From the NCBI GenBank assembly GCA_951799425.1, contig OX637409.1, forward strand, positions 21,916,501 to 21,980,500: 64,000 nucleotides of DNA, in the 5' to 3' direction. The position numbers and the translations under genes are program-made. The DNA comes from Ilex aquifolium. Its lineage: Eukaryota; Streptophyta; Magnoliopsida; Aquifoliales; Aquifoliaceae. The notes beneath the pieces were generated by a model. It saw only the letters and a program-made list of their open reading frames with translations. It did not search any database and had not been told where the DNA came from. Shown here piece after piece: positions 54,746-64,000 of this stretch. Positions within the stretch are counted from its first letter, which is position 1. Each line of letters starts with the position of its first letter.

Positions 54746-56767
54746 GAGAAACTTGTTCTGTTTTATTTTATTTTTGTTCGTGCTATTTTGCTTTCTTCTT
54801 TAATTTTCGTTACATTACTCTTGAGAGTTGAGACACAATTAGATACTCATTCTTTGATCACTTGTAAAATGACAATAACTTGGTGAGTGCAGAATCAATG
54901 TTTTTTGATTCTCAGAAATGTAAATTGTTGATTAAACATCTATGGCCTCTCTCTTTCTCTCTCTCTTTCTCTCCTGTTAGCACATTTACCAAATGAGTAA
55001 TGCTATGCTGGCCAAATTATTGCCCAAATGTCCACTAACTTCATTAAATATTCAATGCATGAAATTTTGACACATCACTTGAGATACAAGATTTGGTAAA
55101 AAATTAGTGCAGCACAGTTTTATCTTTTACCAAATAGGGGTCTTGTCTAAATGAGAAATAATTCTACAACAATTGAAGCAACAAAAAAGTCAAAGAAAAT
55201 TAAAGATACCAAAATGAGTTTTGGGGACTTTGAAAGATTGCAATGAAGATTTGCCATATGTGCTTTTTATGGCAAAGTCCAGGAAACGGATGTTGCCATG
55301 AAGGTTGGAAACATATTGCTAGTCGCTAAGTTCGAGGAAGTAATTGGCGCAAGCTTAAACACCATGTGACACCTCTATTTAATTGTAGACGAGTGTAATT
55401 AAAGTTTCCTAGTTTTAACCTAACACTCAGGACCACCCAACTTCAGTGATCTTGAGCATCAAGGGCTTCTATTAAAACATCCTATTTTCTCTTGATTCAA
55501 CATTCAAGACTAGAGGAGTTTGTCCTACTTCCCCTTCTGACATATTGGCTTATCAAGGAGTCGAGGTAGTGCTGAAAGGCCCCTGGAGTCCTTATAGGAT
55601 ACAGTAAGAAGACTATAATCGCATATGAGCGCCTTTTTTCTGAGACAATATAAGGATACTAAGGTTAGTGCCGTAGGGCAAAGTGAGACAAGTTCAACCT
55701 CAGGTTGAATGAACTCCCTAGTTCTTGTTTGAAAACCGGAACATTAGTAACATAGATTAGGATAACTCTTCGGAATACTAAGCCTCGTAAGAATACTAGC
55801 AAATCCAATGTGACATGTATTAGAGAGCAAGGGCTATCTTTACTCTTTAGCTTGAGAGGGAGAAGGCTTCATGTGTAGGCAGATTAGCAATCCCTACCAT
55901 GAGAGATAGATTCTATTGTTTGGTTAGGACAAATGAGTGGCTGTGTGACGCATGCTCCGAAGGATATTGACCCTTCCCTGAGTTAGTCTAGTAGAAAGTA
56001 GAGGGCTTGCTGTCTAGACTGCATTTCGGGAGTTTGAACGCCATCCTATTTTCATCAAAATACAACCCTGTCAAAGATAATCCAATCCTGTTTGGTTTTT
56101 TTTTGCATAAAAAACAGCCAACTGATAATATATAAATATATATGTGAAACCCAGTGCTTTTTTCTGACCTTTTTTGAAAAGCGCATAGTTTTTCCTCCAA
56201 AAATGACCACTCCAATCAGGGAACACATGAGATATTTACCAAAACCAGAGTAGGTCCTTGAGCACGTTAGCCCCAAGACGTTGGTCTCAAACTAGAAAAA
56301 TCAATACTTGAGCTTGAGTGAGAAGGGTCTCCTCACTTATTGACTTGAACCACTGACCTTTAGAACGAACCTATAGGACAAAAAGAATTTCATTAAGGGC
56401 ACCTGACAAAAAACAAACATCTTATTTAATTAATTGACTTGAGTACCTGTATTGAAAGACATAACTGTAGAAAGAATAATAAGATGCCAAAAGCAGGGGA
56501 AGAGGGAGCTCTTAGTACACATCTCCGCTTCCTTTCAAAAAATTGTAGGAACTTTTCCTATACCATAATTTTGAAATTTAAGTCCAAAAAGACCCGAGTG
56601 GCTCTCATTGGCATCCTCCAAAAGCCCCACTTTGTTTGGCAAACCTTTGAAGTTTTTTGTTTCCTACCAACGTACCAGACCTCTTTATCAACATAATTTA
56701 GATAACGAGGTGAAGTCATCAACCTGGAATTTTTTCAGAAAATTTTCCATTATTAAATTTAGGCGTG
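54746..56767. other. Intergenic DNA with SINE fragments
   Basis: After the DUF868 3' flank there is a CT-rich run (54947-54972) and a segment starting GAGTAATGCTATGCTGGCC (54993) like the MITE ends at 5034. SINE 3' fragments occur at about 55318-55372 (AGTTCGAGGAAGTAATTGGCGC) and, on the minus strand, near 56246-56365 (B-box-like GGTTCAAGTC). 55400-56000 has a more even base composition but no readable protein. Confidence 0.45.
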
Positions 56768-56772
56768 CAATT

Positions 56773-57354
56773 TGTTGATACTAGAAAAATATGTAATTCA
56801 AACTACAAGACAGCTCAACTCATGCCAAACAGGTCGGCACCAACTAACCAGATAGACAGTATAATTCTAAAAGACGATAAACATCATAGAAGATATCAAT
56901 AGGGCAAAAAAAGAGACTTTTCTCATGAAACCCTACAATGGGCAAGAAGCCACCGCTTCTAAAAGGTCATGCCATCGCTTCTAAAAGACCACGTGTCCTA
57001 CAGATTTATGATTGCCTCTAACGGCCAAAGGTTCTCGAATGATTCCAACGGATTTGGTAGGGGGACTGCACTAATCTTGGATAGGGACAAAAGATCACCC
57101 TAGTATAAATAGAAGAAGATGATCTACGAAAAATGGATCCAATCCTCTATAAACAATTTTCATCTTCTTCCTCAAGAAATACACCGTCAAGGAGTAAGAG
57201 CTTTCATTAGAGTAGACTAGTCTAGTTTTTTAGTTGGACGAATCACTATAAATTCTTGTGCCAAAATTGTTGCCTGCTTTAACACACACACCTCACCATT
57301 ACCTAGAGCTCGTAAGCTCATCCACCTCATGCTTCTCGATTTTTTACATCATCA
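56773..57354 (+). mobile_element. Solo LTR (fossil LTR retrotransposon), 582 bp
   Basis: Begins TGTTGATACTAG and ends TTTACATCATCA (TG...CA), with a perfect 5-bp duplication CAATT on both sides (56768-56772 and 57355-57359). It contains a TATA-like GTATAAATAG (about 57101) and a CTATAAACAA word. No internal region is attached, so it is best read as an LTR left by recombination between the two ends of a longer element. The ACATCATCA end is shared with the LTR-like repeats at 30210 and 48721, and I suspect Gypsy-type affinity without proof. Confidence 0.75.
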
Positions 57355-57359
57355 CAATT

Positions 57360-58110
57360 TATTATTTTTTTCCCTTTTCTTTATAGTTGCATATGTCATG
57401 GTGGAGCAAACTCTCAAGGCTCAACCTCCATGGTGGTCAATGAAATTTGGTCATAGGGTATTTTAACTTTTTTTTATGGGCCTCATAAACTTTTTCCTTT
57501 TTGGATTAAATTCCCCATAAAAAACTCTTAAAAGAATCTGCCCCAAAGTCAAAATCATGGATCCGTTCCTGCTTGCCATCCAATTTTGACTTCAAATTTG
57601 GTCGTGCTACCCGCTAGGGTAAGCCAATCATATATTAGTAGTGGGTCAATTACAAATTTTATAATTTAGTTATGGTCTCAATCTTGTTTTATTTATTTTT
57701 TTTTTCTAATTATTGAGTTTCTTACATTGCCGTCCAAAATCAAACTTCCATTATGCTTTGGACAAACATATTTACCTGTCATTAATTTTGGGATAAATTG
57801 AAACGAAATCCCATAATTTGGGACATAAACTCAAGAACCTTTCATCCAATTTGTACCCCAAGTTTGTAATTCTTGGTGAAAATATAATTTTCCCTATTAG
57901 CTGCCCATTAAAGTGTACTATTTAAGTGGTGCAAGAGGTCATTACCACAAGATTGCTCTTCTTGATTGAAGGATATTCAGGCATAAGGCCATTATAGCTG
58001 GATGTGAATTTAGGAGTAAGATCCCATCTGATATATATATATAAATGGCCGATAGCGAATTTAAATGGGATCCGTTGTATAAAAATGAGTCCTCTACTAA
58101 TACATAGTAG
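57360..58110. other. Intergenic DNA, nothing recognised
   Basis: No gene and no paired termini seen. An (AT)n run occurs near 58029-58043. Confidence 0.5.
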
Positions 58111-58115
58111 ATAAT

Positions 58116-59180
58116 TGTTTCGTCCTTAGCTTTTGGCTCGGTGTTGGCATGGGGCAGCTTCGCCCAAAGGCGCTCATGCCTTAGCCAAACTGGGTTTCAC
58201 TTGAGGAAGCAAACCCTTGGTGCAATCAGTGGGTGATTGAAGTCCCATGCATGGCTGAGGGAGGCAGCACATGCATGAGTACATTGGGCATGATCAGTGG
58301 GTGATTGAAGACCCATGCATGGCTGAGTGAGACAGCTCATGCATGGGCACGATTGGGTGTGCAATCAGTGGGAATTGAAGCCCCATGCATGGTTGGGCGT
58401 AGCAGCTAATGCATGGGCACGTGGACACAAGCAGGCATGCAAGCAAAGGCTAGTCGGGTGGCTCGATTTGTGGGACAATGCTAACCAGGCCATGGACTGG
58501 GTATGGGTAGGCACGAAGGCAAGGCTAATCAGGTGTTGTGGGCTCGCAAGGAAGGCAGGTGCACAACATGTGAGGTGGTTCTAAACGGTTGTGGCATGTG
58601 CCCTTCAGATGGTGGCAGTTTCAGACGGTTGCTGGCATGTGCATGACATGCAGGGGCGGTTCTGTGCAGAATGCTGACATGTGCACAACATAAGGGTTGC
58701 TGGCATGTGCACTCAGCATGCACAACAGTTGAGGGCAGTTGTTGGCTGGTCAGCCAACAGTTGCAACTGTCCCTTATCGTGACCAACAGATGTGGGAGTG
58801 GACTTAACTATCATCAGCAGACTGTGGGTGCTTTGTGGGAAAATCTGAACTGCTTTGCAGTTGCCTAGGCGGTAGGGCTTTGTAACCGCCATTCTATATG
58901 CCTTAAATAGGCATGCTTGAGTCTGTAGTGCACCAGAAAAGAGTTGAGCACGTTTTTGTAAGCAGACCTAAGACTGAGTTCCCTTATACTTTGTTGAGAA
59001 AGAAAAGGTTTGGCCAATTGGTCTGTAAAGCTTGTGTGCTGTGTGTGAGTTTGCTTGCCTGTCCTTACTCTATTCATGTGTGCATTTCTGTGAGCGTTTT
59101 GAGTGCTTGGCTGAGATTGAGTGTGGATCTCAGTGCCATCACGAGACAAAAATTTGAGTGAGAAATTTGACCCCGTGACA
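58116..59180 (+). mobile_element. Solo LTR (fossil LTR retrotransposon), 1065 bp
   Basis: Begins TGTTTCGTCC and ends CCCCGTGACA, with TGT/ACA as inverted ends. The perfect 5-bp duplication ATAAT lies at 58111-58115 and 59181-59185. It is more GC-rich than its surroundings. It has a TATA-like CTTAAATAGG (about 58901) and a tandem repeat in its 5' third. The ORFs inside it on both strands show no known features. No primer-binding site or internal domain follows. Confidence 0.75.
58195..58430 (+). repeat. Tandem repeat in solo LTR (~70-75 bp, three copies)
   Basis: Three degenerate copies of CAGTGGGTGATTGAAG ... CCCATGCATGGCTGAG ... GCAGCACATGCATG (starting about 58226, 58287 and 58356). The many GCATGC/ATGCAT words that follow, to about 58440, are relics of the same unit. 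Confidence 0.75.
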
Positions 59181-59419
59181 ATAATCTAGTAAGAAAAAAA
59201 AAAAAGAAGAAAATGAGGACAACATTGGCTCAGGAATTTCCATGGAAATTGCATGAGACTCAATAATGTAGGTGGAGTAAATGATATTCAAATCATAATT
59301 TAAGGATATAGACTTATCTTGGAAACCTAGTTCAACGTATTTATTGAATTAGTTGTAAGTTCTAATATTAAATGAAGCTCACTTTTAATTCAACAGTTTC
59401 TACCTTCCATTTATTTATC

Positions 59420-61482
59420 TGCGGTGCCCTATCTACTTGGGTCATCTTCGAATTTCGTACTTTGATGAGATGATTCGGAAGGTGCGCGAGCGGATTTCTG
59501 GATGGGCGAATCGCTTGCTTTCCTTTGGAGGTAAGCTCACTTTGATTCGTCATGTGCTCGCGTCGATGCCTATCCACTTGTTTCATGTGCTGAGGCCTCC
59601 TGCGGATGTTTTCCTCCAGTTAGAGAGGATGTTCACTCGTTTCTTGTGGGGTGACACAGCTACCCATCGGAGGATTCATTAGTGTCACTGGGCTAAGGTA
59701 TGTTACCCTGTAGATGAGGGCGGCTTAGGGGTGCGTTCTTTTTTTGACTTAGCTGAGGCTTGTGAGATGAAGTTGTGGTGGAATTTTCGTGCTCAACAGT
59801 CACTTTGGTCCACTTTTATGAGGGCCAAGTACTGTAGGTCCGCCCATCCTGGACTGATTGAGTTTCGTTACCCAGCTTCACCTCTTTGGAGGCGATTATG
59901 TGGGATTCGATCCGTGGCTGAGCCGAAGATCAGGTGGTTAGTACGGTCCGGCGAGGTCAGTTTCTGGTATGATTGTTGGTTGGGGGATTACCCGTTGGCT
60001 TTAGTGTGTCCGGGGGCAGTTCCTGGGGTTCCTGTTTCCGCTTACTGGGCAGGTCGACAGTGGGACAGAGGCCGATTGTTGAGAGTTTTGCCTTCTTCAA
60101 TTGTTGAGCAGATTGTGCAGATTCCGATTCTGGATCAGGGGGTTGATCAGATGAGGTGGAGTTTGTCTTTGGATGAGAATTTTTCCTTGAGGACTGCTTG
60201 GGCTGATATTCGCGGTGTGGCTCCAGTTCAGCCTGGGTTTTCTTGTGTCTGGCAGAGGCATATTCCGACTCAGGTCTCATTCTTTATGTGGCGGTTGTTT
60301 CATGGTTTCCTGGCCATAGATGATGGATTAGAGAGACGGGGTTTTCATGTAGTATCCCGGTGTGTGTGTGGTGGGGCTGTTGAGACTCTTAGGCATCTTT
60401 TTTTGGATTGTCCGCTTGCAGTTCAGGTGTGGGATCACTTTTATCAGATGTTTGGGATCAGATCTTGGCCGTTTCAGACTCCTTATGCTTTAATGCTTCG
60501 TTGGCGGCGTTGTGCTCCTTCTGCAGGTCATGTGCGGGTACTACTACCGTGCTTTATTCTGTGGCACCTGTGGAAGGCACGTAATGCTTATAGGTTCGAT
60601 GGTCGAGCCTTCCAGGTGCCTGTTGTGGTTCAGAGGGTTATGACCGATTTGCAGTTGATTGAGCTTGCTTTTGGGTTTGCTCCGAGTCAGTTGCGTCGGG
60701 ATGAGTCTGTTGAGTTTGTGGGTTCTCTTAGGGTTTTGGTTCCTCGGCCTCGGTCTCTTCGCTTGGTTGCTTGGACTCGTCCTGTACCAGGTTGTCTGAA
60801 GATCAGTGTTGATGGCTGTTCTAAAGGCAATCCGGGGCTGTCTGCGGCAGGGGGTGTTATTCGGGACCACCAGGGTCGAGTTCTCAGGGCTTTTGGCTTG
60901 TTTCTGGGGCATCAGCCTATTCTGTATGCGGAGATGTAGGCTGTTTGTGCTGGGTTGGAGTTGGCCGCGGATTTGGGAGCTTCGGAGTTGGTAGTGGAGT
61001 CAGATTCAGCTACAGTGATTTCTTGGGTTTATTCTCAGGGTACTGGATGCTGGGTTTATGCTTACCTGCTTGCTCGGATTCGGCTTTTGTGTACTTCTCT
61101 CTCGGCTAGAGTCTGCCACGTCCTGTGGGAGGCGAATCAGGCAGCTGACTTCATGGCTAATTGGGCTTGTTCTCAGCAGCTCAATCAGAGATTTCTTGAT
61201 TCATCATCCCTTCCTTCTGGGATTGTTGGCATCCTCGCTTTGGATGCTCGACAGACTCCTCATGTTCGTCGGTGAATTTTATTTTCATTTATGTTTTCAG
61301 TTATTTTGTTCTGTGAGGAGTTTCCACTTTGTTGCTTTGATCTTCCCACTTTGTACTTTTGAAGGTTTGACTCTTTGTCCTCCTCCCTTGTACTTTTCCC
61401 CTTTTAGTTATATATACAGGTAGGGGTCTGCCAAACCCCCCACCCACACTGGGTGGCTTTGGAAAAAAAAAAAAAAAAAAAA
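59420..61482 (+). mobile_element. 5'-truncated L1-type LINE with RNase H and poly(A)
   Basis: It starts within the reverse-transcriptase connection region (PIYLGHLRISYFDEMIRKVR, then SGWANRLLSFGGKLTLI). A long frame follows at 59731-60939. This holds a thumb-like part, zf-RVT (SCVWQRHIPTQVSFFMWRLF ... CVCGGAVETLRHLFLDCPL) and an RNase H domain (ISVDGCSKGNPGLSAAGG, continuing after one in-frame stop as VVESDSATVISW and EANQAADFMANWACS). Two stops interrupt the otherwise same-frame reading (59680-59682 and 60937-60939). A 3'UTR with CACCCACACTGGGTGGC and an A20 tail (61463-61482) ends it. It is less decayed than the LINE at 39844. A clear target duplication was not found. Confidence 0.85.
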
Positions 61483-62605
61483 CTTTTTCCTTAATATGAA
61501 CAATTGTGTAAGTGAACTTGGTTTGTTCAACTCTAAGGAAAAAGAAGGACCCACTGAAAATTGTAGGCTCGCTCGATAGTAATGCGCTACAGTCGTTTAG
61601 AAGAATTGGCTTGCCTAGTTGACAAGTGCACTTGTTCCTGCCACTTGGATTTGACCGATTCCAACCAAAAGAATAGAAGTGGTCCTTTTTTTCATACTCA
61701 AATGAAAGATTTTAACGGTGACTCAAAGGGAACCTTAGATATATGATTAATACATCCAAGTCGAACATGTTGCGATAATATCGTAACAGAGAATAAAAAG
61801 CATGGGGACCAGACATTAACGTAAACGTGCAACAAAACGTGGATTGAAAGTGCAAATAATGCCACTGCATGACTTGCCATGAATATAGTGCTGCATGTTA
61901 ATATCTCTGTACTATTTGGATCATCCACAAACGGGCATGATTGTGAAAGATATAATAAGCCCCTTTCTTTCTTACTTGCACAAATTCTTGTCTTTTTTGC
62001 TGGATGATTGTGACAATGTAATGCTCAACAATCAAATAGCTGATTTCACACTTACAATAATTGGTTAGCTTTACTCTCGAATATATTTTTGTTATTGACA
62101 ATGGAAAGAGCAGTTACTCAGTTAGAGATAGATCAAAGAATTTAACTTATATAAAACATTTTTTTTTTTTTGAAAACGTCTCGAGAGAACAAGTCTATAC
62201 AAATTGGATATAGTCATAGCTAATAATAGTATAATAAGAAGAATTTTTCATACTTTTGGAAGAACAATCAGATTTAGAAATTTAGCAGAGGAAAGATATC
62301 TTCAAATTTTTGAAAAAAAAATCATTTAAATAAGAAAAAAAATCCTTTAAATTGACATAAATAGATAAAAAAATGTGTAGTCTTGTATGAATTGAATGAG
62401 AAAAAAACTTCTAGTTTAAGGATTCACTCAAGACTAAAATTTTTGACTCTGTGAAAATAATTGCACAGATAACACCAAAGACTGGGTAGGTGAGATCTAG
62501 CAATAATAAGTTTTTGAATAGCTGATGAAGGTTTGCAGTTGTACACAATCAATCACCACAATAATGTTGTTTATAGTCGTATTCATGTTGCGTCAATTTA
62601 GTTGT
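61483..62605. other. Intergenic DNA with diverged repeats
   Basis: No gene found. 62160-62590 contains segments repeated in diverged form at 63020-63190 and 63728-63930. Confidence 0.45.
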
Positions 62606-62802
62606 TGTTTTTTTTTTCTTTGCAATGTGTTTAGGTTTGCGCCGATTATACCTTCAAGCTCTGAGCCGGTCATTGTAATTCGAGTTAATTTAAGGACATG
62701 TCTCATGAAGAATAAGGGTAGCTAACCCTTAGGGAGTGTGAGAAGTATCGAACCTAAGATTTTTTACTTATAAGAGAACATGTCTGACCACTAAGGTTTA
62801 GG
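62606..62802 (-). mobile_element. tRNA-derived SINE, copy c
   Basis: On the minus strand: ACCTTAGTGGTCAGACATG (A-box region), TTAGGTTCGATACTTC (B box), CCCTAAGGGTTAGCTACC, ATGAGACATGTCCTTAAATT, GAGCTTGAAGGTATAATCGG, CGCAAACCTAAACAC and a poly(A)-like tail at low coordinates. Same family as 31271-31464 and 50172-50364. Confidence 0.7.
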
Positions 62803-64000
62803 GTTTGTTAAAAAAAAAAAAGTTTTGTGAACTGCAGGCGTTATCAGTTGGACCACAATGGGAATGCATTTAATGAGCCACCATTTGGATCCTTTTCGAC
62901 CCATTTTTTTTGGCACACACTTAACACAGTCACTTCACACATATAATTTAGAATTAACTGGATTCAAATTATACTTTGACCCCCTACACTATGCCCCTAT
63001 CTCAAATTATGCCCTCAAAGATGTTAAAATAATATAATAAAAAGGATTTTTCAAACTACTTTTGGGGGAACGATGGGATATAGAAATTAGCCCATGAAAA
63101 AAATTGTTTAAATTAAATCTTTTAAAAAGTTTAGAGAGAGTCCATATAGTTTGGGGTTATTCATAGCTATTTACAGTATAATAAGAAATATTTCTCAAAC
63201 TTAGAGGGGACCAATTGCCCCATTTCTCCCCCTAGATTCGTTGTTATCATAGAGAATGATAATGTTGAGGTCATTCAACTAAGCGCAAATGTAGGAGACA
63301 TCAGAGAAGTTGCAAAAGATCATGCCTTAAATTTTGTCTAACATGTAGGCAAGTGGATTCCACATAATTAAATAACTACTCATCCATGTTATACAATAAT
63401 TATCCATGTGGGATCTACTTACCCACATATTATCTTATTATTATACGGTTAGACCATGACAACATGATAACGTGGTGTATCTGTTATGTAAATGAGAGTG
63501 AGACTTAGCGCATCAATAAGATTATTCAATTGTGATTTTGGCCTCACATGTTTAAATCGCTAAAATAACTTCTTCATATGTAGAGTAATGTTGTGTACAT
63601 TTGAACTTTTCTAGACTTCACAGTGACGAAAATCTCGTACATTGAGCTGCTTTATTTCTATATATTTTACCTGAGTAGATATAAATGCATGATTTTATTT
63701 TTATCGACGAAAAGCATGAAAAATTATAATTTAAGGATGCACCTGAAAATAAAATCACTAACTTTTCAGCGACCTCCACGCAGTGAAAATGAATGTGAAG
63801 ATAACACCAAAGGATGGATAGTCAGAGAAAAATAATCATCAACTTTTGGATAATTGATAGAAGGTTCGCAGTGGTGCACTAGTTCACCGGCTATGACATT
63901 GTCTTTAGTCGTGATCTCGGCGTATAGTGGTGCACTATTTCATCGACTACGACATTGTCTATAGTCGTGTTCTCGTCGTGTAAATGTAATTAAGATGTGA
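62803..64000. other. Intergenic DNA to window end, with direct repeats
   Basis: No gene seen. 63871-63982 is a tandem pair of a 55-57 bp unit (GTGGTGCACTA..., ACATTGTCT(T/A)TAGTCGTG). 63728-63930 resembles 62405-62590. Confidence 0.5.

Noticed and set aside
58327-58868. Several ORFs of 65-85 aa in GC-richer DNA
   Set aside because: They fall within a solo LTR and its tandem repeats, and none has a recognisable domain.
60544-60912. 122-aa antisense ORF over the second LINE
   Set aside because: Shadow of the LINE RNase H region.
1-64000. CRISPR arrays, rRNA genes, functional tRNA genes, organellar DNA
   Set aside because: No array of regular spacers, no rRNA-like tract, and tRNA-like boxes occur only in SINEs. 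The tandem repeats present have no unique spacers, and intron structure shows nuclear DNA.

Overview
The window reads as nuclear DNA of a flowering plant, most likely a eudicot. It is AT-rich, its host genes have many introns with plant-type GT-AG junctions, and the space between genes is packed with plant transposable elements (MULE, hAT, Helitron, L1-type LINE, Au-type SINE, solo LTRs). I cannot name the species from the sequence.

Three host genes look intact. A nucleobase-ascorbate transporter of the NAT11/NAT12 type lies on the minus strand (20363-29486, ten coding exons, 693 residues). An RLP24-type ribosome-biogenesis protein lies on the plus strand (46098-47575, four coding exons, 167 residues), with a telo-box-like motif and probably a 5'UTR intron upstream. 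A single-exon DUF868 protein lies on the plus strand (53873-54745, 290 residues).

The most striking object is a 13.0-kb Mutator-like element (MULE) at 6538-19558. It has 267-bp terminal inverted repeats differing at about three positions and a perfect 10-bp target duplication. It carries a MURA-type transposase, a plant-mobile-domain (PMD, MAIN-like) gene, and three small genes of one unrecognised family, at least two of which carry an N-x7-R basic-helix signature like that of bZIP proteins. The TIRs are built from 17-19 bp palindromes whose half-site is ACGTCA/TGACGT, the core recognised by many bZIP proteins. I propose the small genes as candidate TIR-binding or accessory factors. The transposase and the PMD gene each have one in-frame TGA, and PMD exon 2 is also out of phase.

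Layout: 1-6537 is AT-rich intergenic DNA with hAT and Mutator-type MITEs, including one hAT copy whose 3' end forms a long hairpin. 6538-19558 is the MULE. 19569-29700 is the NAT gene. 29745-37205 holds an inverted-repeat element, an LTR-like repeat, a SINE, a Helitron, a hAT element with telomere-like repeats, and a LINE remnant. 38880-43222 is a nest in which a LINE and a hAT element interrupt one arm of an inverted-repeat element; target duplications support both insertions. 43300-47600 is the RLP24 gene. 48400-53200 is mostly transposon sequence. 53873-54745 is the DUF868 gene. 56773-61482 holds two solo LTRs and a second LINE. 62100-64000 holds diverged direct repeats and a SINE.
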